A stretch of DNA of 47,154 nucleotides from Akkermansia sp. (lineage in GTDB: Bacteria > Verrucomicrobiota > Verrucomicrobiia > Verrucomicrobiales > Akkermansiaceae), in the NCBI GenBank assembly GCA_030536145.1, contig JAUNQN010000022.1, forward strand, positions 1 through 47,154, read 5' to 3'. Made by a program: the position numbers and the translations under genes. Under the pieces are notes generated by a model. It had not been told where the DNA came from, searched no databases, and was given only the letters and a program-made list of their open reading frames with translations. The stretch's first letter is position 1. Every line of letters starts with the position of its first letter. Positions 23,545-31,640 of this stretch are shown here, piece by piece.

Positions 23545-23913
23545 TTAGCCGTGCGTGTGCGGCGTTTCAAGCAGCTGGGTCTGGCGTGCAGCGCGGGAGC
23601 GAATTTTATCCACCACCAGGGAACAAATGCTGCACAAGCTGTCATCAGTGAAGTAGTACCGGGTGCGGGTGCCTGCCTTCTTTTTGTCGACAATGCCGCA
23701 TTCTGCCATGAGTTTCATGTGCCGGGAAACCACACTTTGGCACAGCCCCAGGCGCTCTGTCAGTTCCCCGATGGAGGCCTCGCCTTCCGAGCATATAGAG
23801 CCCAAGAGTTGCAGCCGGACGGGTTCTGACAGGATTTTGAAATACCCTGCTACTTCATTCGTCATCTGGGGACTGAACTTGATGGATTCTAACTTTTCTG
23901 CCATGACTTGCAT
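23545..23913 (-). CDS. ArsR-family regulator, possibly persulfide-responsive
   Basis: 122 residues from this ATG; 119 from the ATG at 23904. A winged helix: YFKILSEPVRLQLLGSIC, SIGELTERLGLCQSVVSRHMKLM (recognition helix), GTRTRYYFTD (wing). Cys41 follows helix 2 and Cys94/Cys97 lie in the last helix, reminiscent of the two-cysteine arrangement of BigR/SqrR-type persulfide sensors. The arsenic-type ELCVCDL motif is absent. It is divergent from a rhodanese and a CoA-disulfide reductase-like gene, with a perfect palindrome between, so auto- and cross-repression relieved by reactive sulfur is likely. Confidence 0.8.
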   Translation of the reverse strand: MQVMAEKLESIKFSPQMTNEVAGYFKILSEPVRLQLLGSICSEGEASIGELTERLGLCQSVVSRHMKLMAECGIVDKKKAGTRTRYYFTDDSLCSICSLVVDKIRSRAARQTQLLETPHTHG

Positions 23914-23949
23914 TTTACCATTGACTTTGGGTGCAAGCAAGTTTATTCT

Positions 23950-23965
23950 GCATATCGCGATATGC
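23950..23965. promoter_or_regulatory. Operator palindrome of the sulfur cassette
   Basis: A perfect 16-bp palindrome GCATATCGCGATATGC lies between the divergent ArsR and rhodanese genes, 10 bp before the rhodanese ATG. AT-rich ATAT half-sites fit ArsR-family operators. Confidence 0.7.
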
Positions 23966-23975
23966 GTATATAAAC

Positions 23976-24476
23976 ATGAAAGTAGATATTTTACAGGAAC
24001 GGTTGAAGGGGGGCACAGCCCAGGTGGTGGATGTCCGCACAGGTGCCGAATGGCGGTCGGGGCACATCGGAGAGGCCCTGCACCTCCCCCTTGATGTCAT
24101 CTTGGGAGGGCAATTGCCGGACGTGCCCGCCGATGGGCGCGAGATGGTGATTGTGTGCCAGAGCGGGGTGCGGGCAGCAAAGGCGCAGACGTTCCTGCAG
24201 GAAAAGGGGATTGGAGCGGATGTGCTGGATGGCGGGATGAATGCGTGGGCAGAGGCCGGGCTTCCCCAAGCAAAGGAAGCGAATGCCGTATCACTTGTCC
24301 GGCAGGTGCAGATGATTGTGGGCCTGCTGAATATTCTGGGGGTGGCCCTTGGACTTGGAGTCAGCCTTTGGTGGCTGGTTATCCCTGTTTTTGCAGGCGC
24401 GGGATTGCTGATAGCAGGGGTGACGGGGACTTGCGGACTGGCCTTGCTCCTTGCCCGTCTGCCGTGGAACCGTTAA
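23976..24476 (+). CDS. Membrane-anchored rhodanese (YgaP-like)
   Basis: 166 residues. A rhodanese domain (1-105) has VVDVRTGAEWRSGHI and the active-site loop CQSGVRAA (C61). A C-terminal domain (about 118-166) has two membrane helices and the LLNILGVALGLGV pattern of the DUF2892 family. This is the YgaP architecture: sulfurtransferase on the cytoplasmic side, carrying persulfide on its Cys. The start at MKVDILQ places the operator just upstream; the longer frame would begin inside it. Confidence 0.85.
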   Translation: MKVDILQERLKGGTAQVVDVRTGAEWRSGHIGEALHLPLDVILGGQLPDVPADGREMVIVCQSGVRAAKAQTFLQEKGIGADVLDGGMNAWAEAGLPQAKEANAVSLVRQVQMIVGLLNILGVALGLGVSLWWLVIPVFAGAGLLIAGVTGTCGLALLLARLPWNR

Positions 24477-24522
24477 GCCTGAATTGTTTCCAACGAACAA
24501 CTTGCAAATGCATACACAAAAT

Positions 24523-26166
24523 ATGAAAACCAAGAGAACAATAATTATAGGAGGCGTGGCGGGAGGTGCCACTGCGGCAGCCCGGCTGAGCCGGCTGGAC
24601 TCAAAACGGGAAATCACTGTCTTGGAGCGTGGGCCTTACGTCTCGTTTGCAAACTGCGGCCTGCCCTATTACATCGGCGGTGTTATAGAGAAAGAGGATT
24701 CGCTCCTGTTGGCATCTCCGCAGCTCTTTCGGGAGCGCTACGGTATTGAGGTCATGGTGAGGCACGAGGCCCGCACCATTGATCCGGACAGGAAGACGGT
24801 GAGCGTTGCAAACCTGGCTACAGGGGAGGAAATGCTGATGGAGTATGATGAGCTTGTCCTGTCTCCGGGGGCATCTCCCATCCGTCCGCCCATGCCTGGG
24901 ATAGACCTGCCGGGGGTGGTGACCTTGCGCAGCGTGCCGGATGCCAACACCATCCAAAGCTATATCTCCGGGCACCGTGTCCGCCGCGCCCTTGTGATTG
25001 GAGCGGGATTCATTGGCCTGGAGGTGGCAGAAAACCTGCACCATGCGGGTATTGCCGTGAGTATTGCGGAAGGGGGAAGCCATGTGCTTCCTCCCCTGGA
25101 TGCCCACATGGCCACCTATGCGCGTGAGATTTTGGAAACGAACGGCATCATTGTGGAAACCGGGTGCATTGCGGCCGGAATCCGCAGCACTGCGGATGGT
25201 AGCCTGCAAGCCTATAACGATGCGTGGAGCAGTGCAGAGGTGGACCTGGTTGTCCTCGCCATTGGAGTGAGGCCGGAAACGGACTTGGCTCAAAGTGCCG
25301 GTCTTGCCATAGGGGAGACAGGTGCCATCCTGGTAGATGAACACATGCGCACCAGTGTGCCGGGAATATGGGCGGTAGGAGATGCCGTACAGGTGACAAG
25401 CCGCCTTACGGGCAAGCCTATGCGCCTGGCCCTGGCCGGCGTGGCCCAGAAACAGGCCCGGGTGGCGGCGGATGATATCGTGGGTCGCCCCGCCGCCTTT
25501 GGCGGTGTTTTGGGTACAAGCGTGTTGAGGATATTTGATACGACGATTGCGATGACCGGACTCAATGCCGATGTGCTTGCCCGCAGCGGTGAGAAGGATT
25601 TTGAATACGTGGATGGACATCATACCCAGCATGTGGGCTACTACCCGGGCGCTGCTCCCATACACGCAAGACTCGTATTCAGCCGGAGCGATGGGAGAAT
25701 CCTCGGCTATACGGCTATCGGGCGGGATGGCGCGGCCCGCAGAGTGGATGTAGTGGCGGCGCTCATGGGGCACCGGGGAACGGTGTATGACATGGCAGAG
25801 GCAGAACTCTGCTATTCCCCACAGGAGGGCGCTGCCAAGGATGCCGTGAATCAACTTGGGCTTGCCGCGGTCAACAATTTGACTGGTATGCACCCCGTGG
25901 CGCACCGCCCGGATATACGCCCGGACAGCTATCTGCTCGATGTCCGGGAGACCGCTGAAGTGGAGCGCGCACCCTACGCGGGTGCCGTCAATATTCCGCT
26001 TTCGACTCTCCGGCAGCGTCTGGCTGAAATTCCGCGCGACAGGGAAATCCTGGTATTCTGCCAAAGCGGGGTGCGCGGTCATTCCGCCACCGCTCTCTTG
26101 AATGACAGGGGATTCACGGCTAGGCACCTCAGCGGGGGATATTTATCCCTTGTCCGCCCAGAGTGA
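24523..26166 (+). CDS. CoA-disulfide / persulfide reductase fused to rhodanese
   Basis: 547 residues, or 552 from the ATG at 24508. FAD site IIIGGVAGGATAAARLSRL (about 7-25); redox Cys45 in SFANCGLPYYIGG, the single-cysteine motif of CoA-disulfide reductases; NAD(P)H site VIGAGFIGLEVAENL (about 150-164); FAD motif IWAVGDAVQV; dimerisation domain; and a C-terminal rhodanese with CQSGVRGHS (C513). Fusions like this include NADH-dependent persulfide reductases that use CoA or short persulfides. It lies 46 bp after the rhodanese gene in the same unit. Confidence 0.88.
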   Translation: MKTKRTIIIGGVAGGATAAARLSRLDSKREITVLERGPYVSFANCGLPYYIGGVIEKEDSLLLASPQLFRERYGIEVMVRHEARTIDPDRKTVSVANLATGEEMLMEYDELVLSPGASPIRPPMPGIDLPGVVTLRSVPDANTIQSYISGHRVRRALVIGAGFIGLEVAENLHHAGIAVSIAEGGSHVLPPLDAHMATYAREILETNGIIVETGCIAAGIRSTADGSLQAYNDAWSSAEVDLVVLAIGVRPETDLAQSAGLAIGETGAILVDEHMRTSVPGIWAVGDAVQVTSRLTGKPMRLALAGVAQKQARVAADDIVGRPAAFGGVLGTSVLRIFDTTIAMTGLNADVLARSGEKDFEYVDGHHTQHVGYYPGAAPIHARLVFSRSDGRILGYTAIGRDGAARRVDVVAALMGHRGTVYDMAEAELCYSPQEGAAKDAVNQLGLAAVNNLTGMHPVAHRPDIRPDSYLLDVRETAEVERAPYAGAVNIPLSTLRQRLAEIPRDREILVFCQSGVRGHSATALLNDRGFTARHLSGGYLSLVRPE

Positions 26167-26183
26167 ATGATGCCTGACCCGCT

Positions 26184-26219
26184 CCGGGGAGATGTCCAGC
26201 GGCATCTCCCCGGTTTTTT
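26184..26219 (+). terminator. Terminator of sulfur cassette, second copy of duplicated element
   Basis: An 11-bp stem (CCGGGGAGATG/CATCTCCCCGG) and TTTTTTGCGGGG match the element at 23460-23496 apart from a few loop-proximal bases. Confidence 0.9.
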
Positions 26220-26250
26220 GCGGGGGGTGGAGGGGGCGGGTTGGTAATTC

Positions 26251-26278
26251 GGTGGTCCCCTGCATCACCGCACCACCC
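26251..26278 (+). repeat. 3' fragment of the dispersed repeat
   Basis: GGTGGTCCCCTGCAT followed by a CACC-rich tail matches the last part of copies B and D. The rest of the repeat is absent. Confidence 0.45.
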
Positions 26279-26356
26279 ATCCCGCCCGCCGCCCCATCAC
26301 CGCGCCTCCCGGCGGCGGCGTGACATGATTTTCACGTACATCATCCATGCTTGGCC

Positions 26357-26384
26357 TTGACACGGCGGGTGCAGGTGCTATCAT
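26357..26384 (+). promoter_or_regulatory. Promoter of the Lrp-aminotransferase operon, leaderless
   Basis: TTGACA (26357-26362), 16-bp spacer, TATCAT (26379-26384). The predicted +1 near 26391 is about 3 nt before the ATG at 26394. Confidence 0.65.
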
Positions 26385-26393
26385 ATCCGCACT

Positions 26394-26870
26394 ATGACAC
26401 AGGATGCCCTTCTCAAGATGTTGGAGGCGGATGCCCGCCTGAGCGACCAGCAGATAGCCGACCGGCTCGGCCTGCAAGCAGCTGACGTGGCCGCCAGGCG
26501 AGCTGCCCTGGAGGAGGAGGGCCGCATTGTGGGTTACCAGGCCATTGTGAACGATGACACGGAGGGCGTCTCCGCCATCATCGAGGTGCGCTGCACGCCG
26601 GAGCGCGGCGGCGGTTTCAACCACCTGGCCCAGCGCATTGCCCGTTTCAGCGAGGTGCGCAGCTGCTACCTGATTTCCGGCGGGTTCGACCTGCTGGTGC
26701 AGGTGGAGGCCAAGACCCTCATCGAGGTGGCCCGCTTTGTGAGCGAGAAGCTCTCCAGCATGGAGGGCGTGCTCTCCACCGCCACGCATTTCCGCCTGAA
26801 GACCTACAAGCAGAACGGCCTGCTGTTCGGCGAGGAAGTGAACCACGACCGTCTCATCGTAGCCCCCTAA
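26394..26870 (+). CDS. Lrp/AsnC-family regulator
   Basis: 158 residues. An N-terminal HTH (about 1-50: LLKMLEADARLSDQQIADRLGLQAADVAARRAALEE, then GRIVGYQAIV) and a RAM/ACT-like ligand domain (about 58-140) with VRSCYLISGGFDLLVQVEAK. Such proteins assemble as octamers and sense amino acids. It lies 7 bp before an aminotransferase, a common pairing, and heads a five-gene operon, so it may control itself and amino-acid metabolism. Confidence 0.9.
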   Translation: MTQDALLKMLEADARLSDQQIADRLGLQAADVAARRAALEEEGRIVGYQAIVNDDTEGVSAIIEVRCTPERGGGFNHLAQRIARFSEVRSCYLISGGFDLLVQVEAKTLIEVARFVSEKLSSMEGVLSTATHFRLKTYKQNGLLFGEEVNHDRLIVAP

Positions 26871-26877
26871 GCACGCC

Positions 26878-28047
26878 ATGAACTGGGATAAAATGCTTTC
26901 CAAACAGGTGGTGGACCTCCCCCGGTCCGGCATACGCGAGTTCTTCGACCTTGTCACCGGCAGCAAGGATATCATCTCCCTCGGTGTCGGCGAGCCGGAT
27001 TTCGTCACCCCCTGGAATATCCGGGAGGCCGCCATCTTCTCCCTGGAGAAGGGCCACACCACCTACACCAGCAACTACGGCCTGGAGAGCCTGCGCCGCG
27101 CCATCTCCAAGTACGTGCAGGACTTCTTCCACGTGGAGTACGACCCCATCGGTGAGATCCTGCCCACGGTGGGCGTGAGCGAGGCCATCGACCTGGCGCT
27201 GCGCTGCCTGCTGAACCCCGGTGACGAGGTGCTGTACCATGAGCCCTGCTATGTGAGCTATGCGCCGAGCGTGAAGCTGGCGTACGGCGTGGCCACGCCG
27301 GTGGAGACGAGCATCGACGACCTGTTTGCCCTGAACCCGGCCAAGCTGGAGGCGGCCATCACGCCCAAGACCAAGGTGCTGATGCTGAACTTCCCCACCA
27401 ACCCCACGGGTTCCATCGCCCCGCTGGATACGCTGCAGAAGATTGCGGAAATCTGCATCAAGCATGACCTGTTCGTGTTCACGGATGAAATCTATTCCGA
27501 GCTGCGCTACGACGGCCAGGAGCACGTGAGCATTGCCAGCCTGCCGGGCATGAAGGAGCGCACCCTGCTGCTCCACGGCTTCTCCAAGGCCTTCGCCATG
27601 ACCGGTTTCCGCCTGGGCTACGCCTGCGGTCCCCGTGAGCTTATCGACCAGATGGTGAAGATTCATTCCTACACGATGATTTGCCCCACCATCACCTCCC
27701 AGGAGGCAGCCATCGAGGCCCTGCAGAACGGTACCGCCGCCATGCATGAGATGCGCGACAGCTACCACATGCGCCGCGACTACATCGTGAAGCGGTTCAA
27801 CGACATGGGCATGGACTGCCACCTGCCCGGCGGTGCCTTCTACACCTTCCCGAGCATCCAGCGCTTCGGCCTGAGCTCCAAGGAGTTTGCCCTTCGCCTG
27901 CTGCAGGAGAGCCGCGTGGCCGCCGTGCCGGGCACGGCCTTCGGCGCCTGCGGAGAGGGCTACCTGCGCTGCTGCTATGCCACGGCCTTCCACCTGCTGG
28001 AGGAGGCCTGCGACAAGATGGCCCGCTTCTGCGACACGCTGCGCTGA
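26878..28047 (+). CDS. Class I/II PLP-dependent aminotransferase
   Basis: 389 residues. GVGEPDFVTP (about 37-46), Y-x-S/N GLESLRRAIS, NFPTNPTGS (about 174-182), FTDEIYSELRYDG (cofactor Asp-Tyr), and the PLP lysine in HGFSKAFAMTGFRLGY. The C-terminal half ends with a conserved-type FGACGEGYLRCCYA in the region of the substrate-carboxylate Arg. Likely an aspartate or aromatic amino-acid aminotransferase of the PatA/AspC group; the substrate is not fixed by sequence. The leader is CACGCC with no SD. Confidence 0.9.
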   Translation: MNWDKMLSKQVVDLPRSGIREFFDLVTGSKDIISLGVGEPDFVTPWNIREAAIFSLEKGHTTYTSNYGLESLRRAISKYVQDFFHVEYDPIGEILPTVGVSEAIDLALRCLLNPGDEVLYHEPCYVSYAPSVKLAYGVATPVETSIDDLFALNPAKLEAAITPKTKVLMLNFPTNPTGSIAPLDTLQKIAEICIKHDLFVFTDEIYSELRYDGQEHVSIASLPGMKERTLLLHGFSKAFAMTGFRLGYACGPRELIDQMVKIHSYTMICPTITSQEAAIEALQNGTAAMHEMRDSYHMRRDYIVKRFNDMGMDCHLPGGAFYTFPSIQRFGLSSKEFALRLLQESRVAAVPGTAFGACGEGYLRCCYATAFHLLEEACDKMARFCDTLR

Positions 28048-28067
28048 GCCGCCGCACCCCGCACGCC

Positions 28068-28814
28068 ATGCCAGGGGACAATACGGAGAACAACGCGCCG
28101 CGCTTCCCGTCTGCCGATGGGGAGGCGGCGCTTTTCCGCACCTATGCGGTGCCCTTCCTGCTGTTCATGGCGTTTAGCGTGCTGCTGCCGGTGGCAGAGG
28201 GCAGCGTGAAATGGGACCACCCGGCCGCCGCCTGGTGGCAGCGCATGCCGGAGCTGCCCGTGTATGCCCTGCAGGTGGCGGCCTGCGCCGCGTACCTGTG
28301 GCGCGTGCGGCGCGGGGTGGAGTGGCGCTGCACCCCCGGTGCGTGCCTGCTGGGCGTGCTGGCGGGGCTGCTGGGCATTGGCCTGTGGCTGGTGCCGTAT
28401 GTCATGGGCTGGATTCCGCGTGAGGGCGGCTTTATGCCGGAGCTGGTCCTGGGCCACGGCACGGCAGCCACGGCGGCGGCATACGGCCTGCGTTTCCTGC
28501 GCGCGGCGGTGGTGGTGCCGTTTATAGAGGAGTTTTTCTGGCGCGGGTATCTGATGCGCTGGTGCGTGAACCGGGACGAGCCGCACCGCGTGCCGCTGGG
28601 GCAGGGGAGCCTGCTCTCCTACGCCGTGGTTACCCTGGCTTTCATGCTGGTGCACATGCCTGCTGACTATCCTGCCGCATTTTTGTATGGAAGTCTGGCC
28701 TACCTGGTGGTAATATACACGCGGCAGCTGGTGCCCGTGGTGCTCATGCACGCCGTAGCCAACCTGGTCATGGGCATCTGCGCCGTTTCACTCAATCTTC
28801 CCCATCTCTGGTAA
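28068..28814 (+). CDS. CPBP-family intramembrane (glutamic) protease
   Basis: 248 residues, about 7-8 membrane segments. Active-site motifs: EEFFWRGYLMR (paired Glu, about 156-157), FMLVH (about 199) and HAVANLVMG (about 225). The form resembles the CAAX-protease-related proteins found alongside exosortase systems, and this genome has PEP-CTERM proteins, so a role in surface-protein sorting is possible. The sequence does not prove that link. It begins 20 bp after the aminotransferase; the next gene starts 1 bp after its stop. Confidence 0.8.
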   Translation: MPGDNTENNAPRFPSADGEAALFRTYAVPFLLFMAFSVLLPVAEGSVKWDHPAAAWWQRMPELPVYALQVAACAAYLWRVRRGVEWRCTPGACLLGVLAGLLGIGLWLVPYVMGWIPREGGFMPELVLGHGTAATAAAYGLRFLRAAVVVPFIEEFFWRGYLMRWCVNRDEPHRVPLGQGSLLSYAVVTLAFMLVHMPADYPAAFLYGSLAYLVVIYTRQLVPVVLMHAVANLVMGICAVSLNLPHLW

Positions 28815-28815
28815 T

Positions 28816-29406
28816 ATGGACTATTTCAACATCTTTGTGGCCCTGGTCATGGGCGTATCCCTCTCCGCCGCGTGCGGGTTCCGTGTCTTTGTGCCCCTGC
28901 TGGTGGCTGGCCTGGCCGTGCGCTTCGGCGGCGTTCACGTGGGGGAATCCCTGCAGTGGATTTCCGGTGACGTGGCCCTGGTGGGCCTGGGCGTGGCCAC
29001 CGTGGTGGAAATCCTGGCCTACTACATCCCGGCGGTAGACAACCTGCTGGATACCGTCTCCGTGCCCCTGGCCGCCATAGCCGGCACGGTGCTGACCGGC
29101 GGCCTGCTGGCGGATATGCCGGATGCCATGCAGTGGACGCTGGCCGTGGTGGCGGGCGGCGGTGTGGCCGGTACGGTTTCCGGCACCACTGCGGCGGTGC
29201 GTGCCGCCAGCACGGGTGCCACCGTGGGCCTGGGCAATCCCGTGGTCTCCACTGTGGAGAACGGCTGTGCCACCGTGGGTGCCGGCCTGGCCCTGTTCAT
29301 GCCCCTCGTTGCCGGAGTGGGGGTAATCCTGCTCGGCGTACTCGTCTTCTGGGCCTGGCACAAGCTCCTCGCCAAGCGCCGGGAGACCGCAGAACCCGCA
29401 GCCTGA
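28816..29406 (+). CDS. DUF4126-type membrane protein
   Basis: 196 residues, about five hydrophobic helices, Gly/Val/Ala-rich, opening YFNIFVALVMGVSLSAACGF and FVPLLVAGLAVRFG, with GTTAAVRAASTGATVGLGNP in the middle. This matches the DUF4126 pattern, for which no function is established. It is tightly packed in the operon. Confidence 0.75.
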   Translation: MDYFNIFVALVMGVSLSAACGFRVFVPLLVAGLAVRFGGVHVGESLQWISGDVALVGLGVATVVEILAYYIPAVDNLLDTVSVPLAAIAGTVLTGGLLADMPDAMQWTLAVVAGGGVAGTVSGTTAAVRAASTGATVGLGNPVVSTVENGCATVGAGLALFMPLVAGVGVILLGVLVFWAWHKLLAKRRETAEPAA

Positions 29407-29423
29407 ACCTGTTTTTCACCCTT

Positions 29424-30308
29424 ATGCAAGCATTCATCCTTGGCGCCGGCCTGGGTACGCGTCTGGCCCCCCTCACGCATATCCTGCCAAAGCCCCTCAT
29501 GCCCATATTCCAGAAGCCGCTCATCCAGCACATCATGGACCACTATATCCGCTGCGGGGTGGACAGTTTCATCGTGAACATTTCCTGCCTGCCGCTCATG
29601 TGGGAGCGTGCCTTCCCGGAGGGTACCTACCGCGGCTGCCCTGTGCAGTTCAGCCAGGAGGAGGAGCCGCTGGATTCAGGAGGCGGGCTGAAGAAAATCA
29701 TGCCCCTGCTGCAGGACCCCACCGCGCCCCTGCTGGTGCATAACGGGGATATCCTGACAGACATGCCCGTGGCGGAGATGCTGGCCGCCCACAGGGCAGG
29801 GGGATTCAAGGTCACCCTGGGCCTGCGCAGTGTGGACGGCAAGAAGAACGTGGGCTACGACCCCGCCACGGGGCGCATTACCGATATGCGCCACGCCCTG
29901 GGCGTGGACCCCGGCTCCTACCAGTTTGCCGGCCCCTATGTCATGGAGCCGGAGATTGCCGCCATGTTCCCGGCGGAAGACAAGTTCTCCATCGTCCCCG
30001 TGTGGCTGGAGCTCATCCGCAGCGGGCAGATGGGCGGCTACGTGTGCGATTGGGCCAACTGGCATGAGATAGGCTCCCCCCAGACCTATCTGGATGCCGT
30101 GCTGGAGCTGCAGTCCCGTGAGCGCATCCACCCCTCTGCCGTGATAGCGGCGGATGCCGACCTGGGGGAGGACTGCGTGGTGGGGCAGGATGCCCACATA
30201 CCCTCCGGCTGTGTGCTGGACGACTGCATCGTGTGGCCCCGCACCCACGTGGCCCCCGGCACCTACCGCCGCTGCGTCATCACCCCCCGCATCACCGTGC
30301 AGGTGTAA
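29424..30308 (+). CDS. Sugar-1-phosphate nucleotidyltransferase, MurU/GMP-like
   Basis: 294 residues. The nucleotide-binding signature GAGLGTRLAPLTHILPKPLMP is at about 6-26 with a G-x-G-T-R core and PKP lysine; LVHNGDILTD (metal Asp, about 107-116) and ANWHEIGSP near 215 follow. A short left-handed beta-helix tail (about 230-290, IHPSAVIAADADLGEDCVVG) is absent from minimal MurU proteins. Possible products are NDP-mannose or UDP-MurNAc; an AmgK-like kinase at 16900 makes MurU-like recycling worth considering. It is the last gene of the operon and is followed by a terminator. Confidence 0.8.
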   Translation: MQAFILGAGLGTRLAPLTHILPKPLMPIFQKPLIQHIMDHYIRCGVDSFIVNISCLPLMWERAFPEGTYRGCPVQFSQEEEPLDSGGGLKKIMPLLQDPTAPLLVHNGDILTDMPVAEMLAAHRAGGFKVTLGLRSVDGKKNVGYDPATGRITDMRHALGVDPGSYQFAGPYVMEPEIAAMFPAEDKFSIVPVWLELIRSGQMGGYVCDWANWHEIGSPQTYLDAVLELQSRERIHPSAVIAADADLGEDCVVGQDAHIPSGCVLDDCIVWPRTHVAPGTYRRCVITPRITVQV

Positions 30309-30356
30309 CTGCCTGGCTGCTCGTCCTGTGGATGCAGGATGAGAAAAAAGCACCAA

Positions 30357-30397
30357 GCCCCCGCAGCCGTTGCCTCGACTGCGGGGGGGCTCCTTTG
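30357..30397 (+). terminator. Terminator of the Lrp-aminotransferase operon
   Basis: A 10-bp stem of GCCCCCGCAG with CTGCGGGGGGC and a 12-nt loop is followed by TCCTTTG. There is an A-rich flank on the other side. Confidence 0.7.
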
Positions 30398-30435
30398 TAG
30401 AAGGGTCCCAAGCGTAGGATGGTGAAAAAAAAACG

Positions 30436-30464
30436 TTGACCGGCGGTCAGCGATTTGCTATAAG
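30436..30464 (+). promoter_or_regulatory. TetR-gene promoter with operator over the -35 box
   Basis: TTGACC (30436-30441), 17-bp spacer, TATAAG (30459-30464). A perfect palindrome TGACCG-G-CGGTCA (30437-30449) overlaps the -35 box, a typical TetR-family half-site pair, so autorepression is likely. A clear SD (AAGGAG) precedes the ATG at 30488, unlike most genes here. Confidence 0.85.
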
Positions 30465-30487
30465 GTGAATCAAGAAGGAGCTCCCGC

Positions 30488-31099
30488 ATGAACAAGCACC
30501 AACAGGCATCACTGGCGACACGCCGGAAACTGGTAACCGCAGCCTTGGAGATATTCAAGGAAAAGGGCTTCGGCACAGTGGTGGTGGAGGATATAACCCG
30601 GGCTGCCGGGGTGGCAAAGGGCACGTTCTATTCCCATTTCAAGCGGAAGGAGGACATTGTTATCGAGATTTGCCGCGAGCCCTTCCGCTGCGCCTGCGAG
30701 GAGGCGGTACAGTCGGAGGACGACATCTTGACCACTCTGGAGCGCTACTACCGGCGCTTCCTGGAGTGCATCGAGATATACGACATGAACGTCTGCCGCG
30801 CATGGGTCAGGGATGTCATCGACCCGAACGGCGCGCCCGAAGACCGGGACAACCACAAATGGGATTACGATGTGCGGAGTCTCCGCAGCATTTTCCAAAA
30901 TGCCGTGGACAGGCGGGAATTGCGCCCGGATACGCCTGTGGAACTGCTCACGCACCTCCTCGTCAGCCAGCTGTATGGCATGATGACCTGCTGGTGCATG
31001 TCAGACGGGCGGTTTAAACCGCAGGAATGGGCGGAGCGGTTTTGCGCTGTCCAGATGCCCAGTATCTTAATCCCTTACCTCATATCAGGCAAACCATGA
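30488..31099 (+). CDS. TetR-family repressor
   Basis: 203 residues. An N-terminal TetR HTH (about 12-58: LVTAALEIFKEKGFGTVVVEDITRAAGVAKGTFYSHFKRKEDI) and an all-helical ligand domain (60-200) with several Cys and Trp residues (VCRAWVRDVI, MMTCWCMSD). It overlaps the flavodoxin start by 4 bp and heads an operon with flavodoxin, CMD-cupin and SnoaL-like genes. The inducer is probably a small aromatic, quinone or electrophile, judging by those partners. Confidence 0.92.
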   Translation: MNKHQQASLATRRKLVTAALEIFKEKGFGTVVVEDITRAAGVAKGTFYSHFKRKEDIVIEICREPFRCACEEAVQSEDDILTTLERYYRRFLECIEIYDMNVCRAWVRDVIDPNGAPEDRDNHKWDYDVRSLRSIFQNAVDRRELRPDTPVELLTHLLVSQLYGMMTCWCMSDGRFKPQEWAERFCAVQMPSILIPYLISGKP

Positions 31100-31626
31100 A
31101 AGACAAGAGAATACTGGTGGCGTACTTCTCCCGCACGGGGGAACAGTACGGGGTCGGTACCGTTGCCAAGGGCAACACGGCGATTGTGGCAGAAACGATT
31201 GCCAAGGCCACGGGCGGTACCTTGTTTGAGATAAAGCCCGCCAAGGACGTGTACCCCATGACCTATGATGCGCTCATCGCCATGGCCAAGGAGGAGAAAA
31301 AGGCCCAGGCGCGGCCCGCGCTGGAGAAGCCGGTGGACAACTTTGCAGACTACGATGTGGTGTTCCTGGGGTATCCGAACTGGTGGGGAGAGGCTCCGAT
31401 GCTGCTCTACACGTTCTGTGAACAGCATGATTTCACCGGCAAGGTGCTGGTGCCCTTTGTGACACACGAGGGCAGCGGCATGGGCGGCACGGAGCGCAAG
31501 CTCTGCAAGGCCGCCGGCTCCCCCGCCATGGCAGAGGGCTACGCCGTATACGGCCATACGGCCCAGCGTGAACCTGAAACCCTGCGCGCACAGGTGGCCG
31601 CCTGGCTCGCCCGCCTTGATTCCTGA
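31096..31626 (+). CDS. Flavodoxin-like protein
   Basis: 176 residues. RILVAYFSRTGEQYGVG (phosphate-binding loop region, about 4-20), GNTAIVAETIAKATG, DYDVVFLGYPNWWGEAPM (about 89-106, second FMN loop) and KVLVPFVTHEGSGMGG (about 117-132). This is the long-loop flavodoxin type found near TetR regulators and aldo-keto or cupin genes, probably an FMN-dependent reductase or electron carrier. The ATG overlaps the TetR stop. Confidence 0.88.
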   Translation: MKDKRILVAYFSRTGEQYGVGTVAKGNTAIVAETIAKATGGTLFEIKPAKDVYPMTYDALIAMAKEEKKAQARPALEKPVDNFADYDVVFLGYPNWWGEAPMLLYTFCEQHDFTGKVLVPFVTHEGSGMGGTERKLCKAAGSPAMAEGYAVYGHTAQREPETLRAQVAAWLARLDS

Positions 31627-31640
31627 TTCCCCCGCACGCC

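Noticed and set aside
24601..26127. 508-codon minus-strand frame
   Set aside because: Antisense to the CoA-disulfide reductase-like gene, which has full FAD, Cys and rhodanese motifs.
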